From: Desulfocapsa sp.
GTDB taxonomy: Bacteria > Desulfobacterota > Desulfobulbia > Desulfobulbales > Desulfocapsaceae
NCBI GenBank assembly: GCA_029934815.1
Contig: JAOZLM010000068.1
Location: forward strand, 1-9,508
DNA: 9,508 bases
Direction of reading: 5' to 3'
Positions 5,836 to 9,508 of the stretch are shown piece by piece. Each line of letters opens with the position of its first letter. Position 1 is the first letter of the stretch. A program made the translations under genes and the position numbers. A model generated the notes under the pieces. That model did not search any database. It was not told the DNA's origin and worked only from the letters and a program-made list of their open reading frames with translations.

Positions 5836-6662
5836 GCAGTAACCGCTTCGTGAACCCGAATGAGTTGTTTTAAGAGTGGCTCGATGGAATCAAGGGGTAT
5901 GGAGTTTGGGCCGTCACATAGTGCTTTATCGGGATCAGGATGTACTTCCATAAATAAGCCATCAATACCGGCTGCAACAGCTGCACGGGAAAGCGGTGCA
6001 ATAAATTCACGCTGACCGCCTGAAGATCCGCCACTACCACCTGGGAGTTGTACAGAATGAGTAGCATCAAAAATAACAGGGCAGCCAAATCCACGCATAA
6101 CGGGAAGCGATCGCATATCAACCACCAGATTATTGTAGCCAAAGCTGGCACCACGTTCCACAAGCATGGTTTTGGTGCCGCCTGCACCCCTTAGTTTGTT
6201 TACCCCGTTTTTCATATCCCAGGGAGAAACAAACTGCCCCTTTTTGAGATTTACCGGTTTGTCTGTTTTGGCAGCAGCAACAAGTAGATCAGTCTGGCGG
6301 CATAAAAACGCAGGGATCTGGATAATATCCAGCACTTCAGCAGCGGGTGCCACCTGGCTCACATCATGCACATCAGAAATAACAGGAACCTGCAACTCCT
6401 CCCGAATTCGGGAAAGGATCTCCAGCCCTTCGTCAAGACCCGGTCCCCGATACGATTCAAGGGAGGTACGGTTGGCCTTATCAAAAGAGGCTTTGAAAAC
6501 ATACGAGATACCCAGCCGGGCACAGATTTCCTGCATTGTGCCGGCGACTGTTCTGGCCAGCTCTTCTGATTCAAGGGCGCAGGGGCCAGCAATAAGCAGC
6601 AGTGGATTTCCGGATCCTACCTGAATATCCGTTCCTTGCGGAGTGGCAACCGAAACAGTCAT
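5832..6662 (-). CDS. kdsA: Kdo-8-phosphate synthase KdsA, metal-dependent class
   Basis: KdsA condenses phosphoenolpyruvate with arabinose-5-phosphate to make Kdo-8-phosphate, the first committed step to Kdo. The 276-residue TIM barrel shows AGPCALES (25-32), FKASFDKANRTS (56-67), IQIPAFLCRQTDLL, KKGQFVSPWDM, FDATHSVQLPGG (198-209) and FMEVHPDPDKALCDGP. Residues equivalent to the Aquifex aeolicus metal ligands are all present: Cys28, His202, Glu239 and Asp250. This puts it in the metal-dependent class, unlike the E. coli enzyme, which has Asn at the Cys position. It starts 6 nt after the pyrG stop, with AAGGG about 10 nt upstream, and overlaps kdsC. Confidence 0.97.
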   Translation of the reverse strand: MTVSVATPQGTDIQVGSGNPLLLIAGPCALESEELARTVAGTMQEICARLGISYVFKASFDKANRTSLESYRGPGLDEGLEILSRIREELQVPVISDVHDVSQVAPAAEVLDIIQIPAFLCRQTDLLVAAAKTDKPVNLKKGQFVSPWDMKNGVNKLRGAGGTKTMLVERGASFGYNNLVVDMRSLPVMRGFGCPVIFDATHSVQLPGGSGGSSGGQREFIAPLSRAAVAAGIDGLFMEVHPDPDKALCDGPNSIPLDSIEPLLKQLIRVHEAVTA

Positions 6663-6668
6663 TTGCTT

Positions 6669-8321
6669 TTATCCCTTGTGTTTGATAGCTGCGGCCACAA
6701 AGTCACGGAAAAGTGGATGTGGCTTCATGGGTTTGGATTTAAATTCCGGATGGAACTGGCAGCCGAGGAACCATGGATGGTCAGCGATTTCAACAATTTC
6801 AACCAGGGTATTATCAGGGGAAGCACCGGATATTACCATACCTTTTTCTTCCAGCTGCGCGCGGTAATCGTTGTTAAATTCATACCGATGACGATGCCTC
6901 TCAAAAATTTCCTCTTCCCCGTAAGCAGCTTTTGCAAAGGTGTTCTCAGCGAGTACACAGGGGTAGGCACCAAGACGCAGCGTTCCGCCTTTGTCAGAGC
7001 CTTCATCACGAACCTGCGTTTTCTGCGTTCGGTAATCAAACCATTCTGTAATCAGATAGATAACAGGATTATCTGTTTTATCGACCAGTTCAGTTGAGTG
7101 TGCATCGGCAAGATTAAGCACATTTCTTGCGTATTCCACAACGGCCAGCTGCATACCAAGGCAAATACCAAAGAAAGGAATTTTATTTTCACGGGCGTAG
7201 GTGATGGCGTTGATTTTTCCCTCCACACCACGTCTGCCAAATCCACCGGGAACAAGCACTCCGTGACACCCTGCGAGAAGTTCTTTTGCATCTTTTGATT
7301 CGAGGTCTTCAGCACTGATATAAGTCAGTTCAACTTTTACATCGTTGGCAAGTCCTCCATGAACCAGTGATTCATGCAGACTTTTGTACGATTCGGTGAG
7401 ATCGACATACTTTCCGGTAATGGCAATCTGGATGGTATCTTTTGGATGCTGAATTTTGTGAACCAGATCTTCCCAGGGTTTGATATTGGGCTTCCCGGTC
7501 CATATATTCAAAAGTTCAAGAACCTTAGTGTCGAGTCCCTCCGCATGCAGGCGCAAGGGCACTTCGTAGATGGTATCCACATCGATCGCTGTAATTACTG
7601 CATCAACAGGAACATTACAGAACATACTCATCTTTCTCTTGAGGCTGTCATTGATGGGTACTTCTGTGCGGCAAACCAGAATATCAGGCTGAATACCATC
7701 TGCCCGTAACTCACGAACAGAATGCTGAGTGGGTTTGGTTTTCACCTCTCCTGCGGCCTTGATGTAAGGCACCAGAGTAAGGTGGATAAAAAGAGAATAT
7801 TCCCGGCCCAGATCAATACGTAACTGACGAATAGCTTCAATAAAGGGCAGGCCCTCAATATCACCAACGGTACCGCCAATTTCGATAATGGCAACATCCA
7901 CAGTACCCTCAAGCTGCATTACCGCAGCCTTGATTTCGTCTGTTATGTGGGGAATTACCTGGACGGTGCCGCCAAGATATTCACCCCGGCGTTCTTTATT
8001 GATTACCGAGTAGTAAATCCGTCCGGAAGTGTAATTGTTTTTCTGCGCCATCACTGCGTTGGTATAGCGCTCGTAATGTCCCATATCGAGATCTGTTTCC
8101 GCACCGTCATCGGTGACAAAAACTTCACCATGCTGGAAGGGATTCATGGTGCCCGGATCGACATTGATATATGGATCGAGTTTCTGGAAAGTGACGGTGA
8201 GCCCACGTGCTTCGAGCAGTGCGCCAAGGGCTGCTGCGGCAAGCCCTTTTCCAAGAGAAGAAAGAACGCCGCCGGTCACGAAAATAAATTTGGTTCGTTT
8301 GGATGATTTTGAATTTTTCAT
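6669..8321 (-). CDS. pyrG: CTP synthase PyrG
   Basis: PyrG makes CTP from UTP, ATP and glutamine. The 550 residues match the family (E. coli 545). The N-terminal amidoligase domain carries the P-loop-like VTGGVLSSLGKG (15-26), then LDPYINVDPGTMNPFQHGE and DDGAETDLDMGHYERY. The C-terminal glutaminase domain has Cys387 in GICLGMQ with His524 and Glu526 in FHPEF, completing the triad. I chose the ATG at 8319-8321 because the family begins a few residues before FIFVTGG; the frame is open 53 codons upstream, but that part is not family-like. A GTG three codons earlier (8328-8330), with GAAGAG just upstream, is an alternative start. The gene heads the pyrG-kdsA-kdsC-lptC run; CTP is also the cofactor for activating Kdo as CMP-Kdo, so the pairing makes sense. 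Confidence 0.97.
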   Translation of the reverse strand: MKNSKSSKRTKFIFVTGGVLSSLGKGLAAAALGALLEARGLTVTFQKLDPYINVDPGTMNPFQHGEVFVTDDGAETDLDMGHYERYTNAVMAQKNNYTSGRIYYSVINKERRGEYLGGTVQVIPHITDEIKAAVMQLEGTVDVAIIEIGGTVGDIEGLPFIEAIRQLRIDLGREYSLFIHLTLVPYIKAAGEVKTKPTQHSVRELRADGIQPDILVCRTEVPINDSLKRKMSMFCNVPVDAVITAIDVDTIYEVPLRLHAEGLDTKVLELLNIWTGKPNIKPWEDLVHKIQHPKDTIQIAITGKYVDLTESYKSLHESLVHGGLANDVKVELTYISAEDLESKDAKELLAGCHGVLVPGGFGRRGVEGKINAITYARENKIPFFGICLGMQLAVVEYARNVLNLADAHSTELVDKTDNPVIYLITEWFDYRTQKTQVRDEGSDKGGTLRLGAYPCVLAENTFAKAAYGEEEIFERHRHRYEFNNDYRAQLEEKGMVISGASPDNTLVEIVEIADHPWFLGCQFHPEFKSKPMKPHPLFRDFVAAAIKHKG

Positions 8322-8388
8322 GGAGTGCACTATAGCTCTTCTATCATTTTTAAAACAGAAAAAACGAGGCGAGCGGTGGTCTTTTTTC

Positions 8389-8417
8389 TTGTTTTTCAGG
8401 GCGACAGTGCATATCTC
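8389..8417 (+). promoter_or_regulatory. Weak candidate promoter for msrAB
   Basis: TTGTTT (8389-8394) and TATCTC (8412-8417) are 17 nt apart in the 134-bp divergent region between pyrG and msrAB. Each matches consensus at only three or four positions. I see no convincing operator or attenuator for either gene in this region. Confidence 0.2.
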
Positions 8418-8455
8418 TTTGTGGTAGGAATCATTATTGACGCGTGGAGGCCAGA

Positions 8456-9508
8456 ATGATACAAAATCAGAGAGCTGCAAGGCTTGTAATTGTTATACTA
8501 TCAATATTTTTGACGTACGGGAGCAGTGTCATGGCAGAAGAACGAAAGGCAGTATTTGGCGGTGGCTGTTTCTGGTGCATGGAATCACCCTTTGAGGAGC
8601 TGCCGGGAGTAATTGATGTACAGGCAGGGTACAGCGGTGGAACAGAAGCAGATGCACATTATGATCTGGTGAGTAGTGGTCGTACGGATCATATCGAGTC
8701 GGTGGAGGTGCAGTATGATCCTCAAAAAATCAGCTATGGTGAACTTTTGGAGACCTTCTGGCGTCAGATTGACCCCACCGATGGTGGTGGGCAGTTTGCT
8801 GATCGTGGAGATCACTATAAAACTGCTATTTTCTACGGAAATGAAGAGGAAAAACGTATTGCTGAAGAGTCAAAGCAGCGTTTGCAGGATTCGGGGCTCT
8901 TTGACAAACCGATTAAAACAGCTGTTGTAAAGGAAGAACCATTTTACCCGGCAGAAGAGTATCATCAGGATTATTATAAGAAGAATTATGCGCACTATTC
9001 TGCCTATAAAGCGGGTTCAGGACGAAAAGATTTCGTAGAAACCGTCTGGCCGCAAAAGCTGGCTCAACAGCAAGGTAAATACAGTAAACCATCGGATAAA
9101 GAATTACGTGGTAGCCTCACTTCCCTGCAATACAAAGTAACTCAAAAAGAGGGCACTGAACCTTCCTTTGATAACGAGTTCTGGGACAATAAGGCTGAGG
9201 GAATCTATGTGGATATTGTATCTGGAGAACCTCTGTTCAGCTCAAAAGATAAGTATAAATCCGGGACTGGCTGGCCAAGTTTTACCAGAGCTCTGGAAGA
9301 AGAAAATGTGCTTGAAAAAGAAGATCGCGGCCTGTTTTCTGTTCGTACAGAAGTTCGAAGCAGTCATGGCGATTCCCACCTTGGCCATGTCTTTAATGAT
9401 GGCCCGGCACCCACTGGGCAACGATACTGTATTAACTCTGCGTCGTTGCGTTTTATTCCCAAGGAAAAACTGGCTGCTGAAGGATATGGAGAGTTTGAGA
9501 AGTTGTTT
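8456..9508 (+). CDS. msrAB: Exported peptide methionine sulfoxide reductase MsrA-MsrB fusion, 3' end outside window
   Basis: This bifunctional enzyme reduces both the S (MsrA) and R (MsrB) forms of methionine sulfoxide in damaged proteins. I translated 351 codons from the ATG at 8456, which has GGAGG five bases upstream; the frame is open to the window end. A signal peptide (about 1-27, ending VMA) implies export to the periplasm. The MsrA domain (about 30-200) has GGGCFWCME with catalytic Cys38, GYSGG, and the EEYHQDYY block. The MsrB domain (about 215-345) has PLFSSKDKY, SGTGWPSF (269-276), RSSHGDSHLGHVFNDGP (301-317) and RYCINSASLRF with catalytic Cys325. Cys38, Cys41 and Cys325 are the only cysteines seen. 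MsrB lacks zinc CxxC pairs, and Thr replaces the usual resolving Cys in SGCGWPSF. Only a few residues, or a further domain, can lie beyond the edge. Confidence 0.95.
   Translation, partial: MIQNQRAARLVIVILSIFLTYGSSVMAEERKAVFGGGCFWCMESPFEELPGVIDVQAGYSGGTEADAHYDLVSSGRTDHIESVEVQYDPQKISYGELLETFWRQIDPTDGGGQFADRGDHYKTAIFYGNEEEKRIAEESKQRLQDSGLFDKPIKTAVVKEEPFYPAEEYHQDYYKKNYAHYSAYKAGSGRKDFVETVWPQKLAQQQGKYSKPSDKELRGSLTSLQYKVTQKEGTEPSFDNEFWDNKAEGIYVDIVSGEPLFSSKDKYKSGTGWPSFTRALEEENVLEKEDRGLFSVRTEVRSSHGDSHLGHVFNDGPAPTGQRYCINSASLRFIPKEKLAAEGYGEFEKLF

Noticed and set aside
7374..8306. Long plus-strand open frames (111 and 119 codons) opposite pyrG
   Set aside because: They are shadows of pyrG, whose conserved motifs cover the same bases on the other strand.
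8351..8400. GC-rich stretch followed by a T-run upstream of pyrG as an attenuator
   Set aside because: The CGCTCGCCTCG segment does not fold on itself and I found no partner for a stem in the leader.
8322..8480. Upstream in-frame extension of pyrG by 53 codons
   Set aside because: It is not family-like and would overlap the divergent msrAB start and its control region.
8585..8815. A 76-codon minus-strand frame inside msrAB
   Set aside because: It is antisense to the MsrA domain and has no supporting features.

Overview
The window looks like part of a chromosome from a Gram-negative anaerobe, most plausibly a deltaproteobacterium (Desulfobacterota, Desulfobulbales-like). This is an inference from three things: a NikR/ECF nickel-uptake locus of the NikM-L-Q-O plus NikK type, a metal-dependent KdsA, and GTGTTAC-type operator half-sites. 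Nearly all of the sequence is coding. There are no tRNA or rRNA genes, CRISPR arrays or insertion sequences, and no stretch above 300 bases lacks a gene.

Left part (1-2841, minus strand): a compact nickel-import operon, read right to left as nikR, nikM, nikL, nikQ, nikO. NikR is the nickel-sensing repressor. NikM is the substrate-binding membrane protein, NikL a small exported and membrane-anchored extra component, NikQ the transmembrane coupling protein, and NikO the ATPase, which is cut off by the window edge. Gaps are 16 nt or less, or overlaps are 4 nt.

Middle (2911-4525): trmO, a tRNA-threonylcarbamoyladenosine methyltransferase gene, is divergent from nikR. It converges on nikK, a DUF4198-type exported nickel-uptake component on the minus strand. 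Both nikR and nikK carry the same operator, GTAACAC-N13-GTGTTAC, and in both cases it overlaps a predicted -10 box. nikK is therefore very likely a second member of the NikR regulon in this window. Its 3' end shows signs of a frameshift.

Right part (4595-8321, minus strand): the run pyrG-kdsA-kdsC-lptC, read right to left, with 6-nt, -4-nt and -4-nt junctions. It links CTP supply (CTP is also needed to activate Kdo) to Kdo-8-phosphate synthesis, its dephosphorylation, and LPS export. The expected lptA/lptB genes do not follow lptC; the nickel locus lies there instead.

Far right (8456-9508, plus strand): a gene for an exported MsrA-MsrB fusion, divergent from pyrG, runs off the window end. 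It repairs oxidised methionine in the cell envelope.

I do not see a clearly new biological system. The best leads are the duplicated promoter-operator architecture of the nickel genes, the likely mature N-terminal histidines of NikK and NikL, the disturbed 3' end of nikK, and the break of the LPS operon at the nickel locus.
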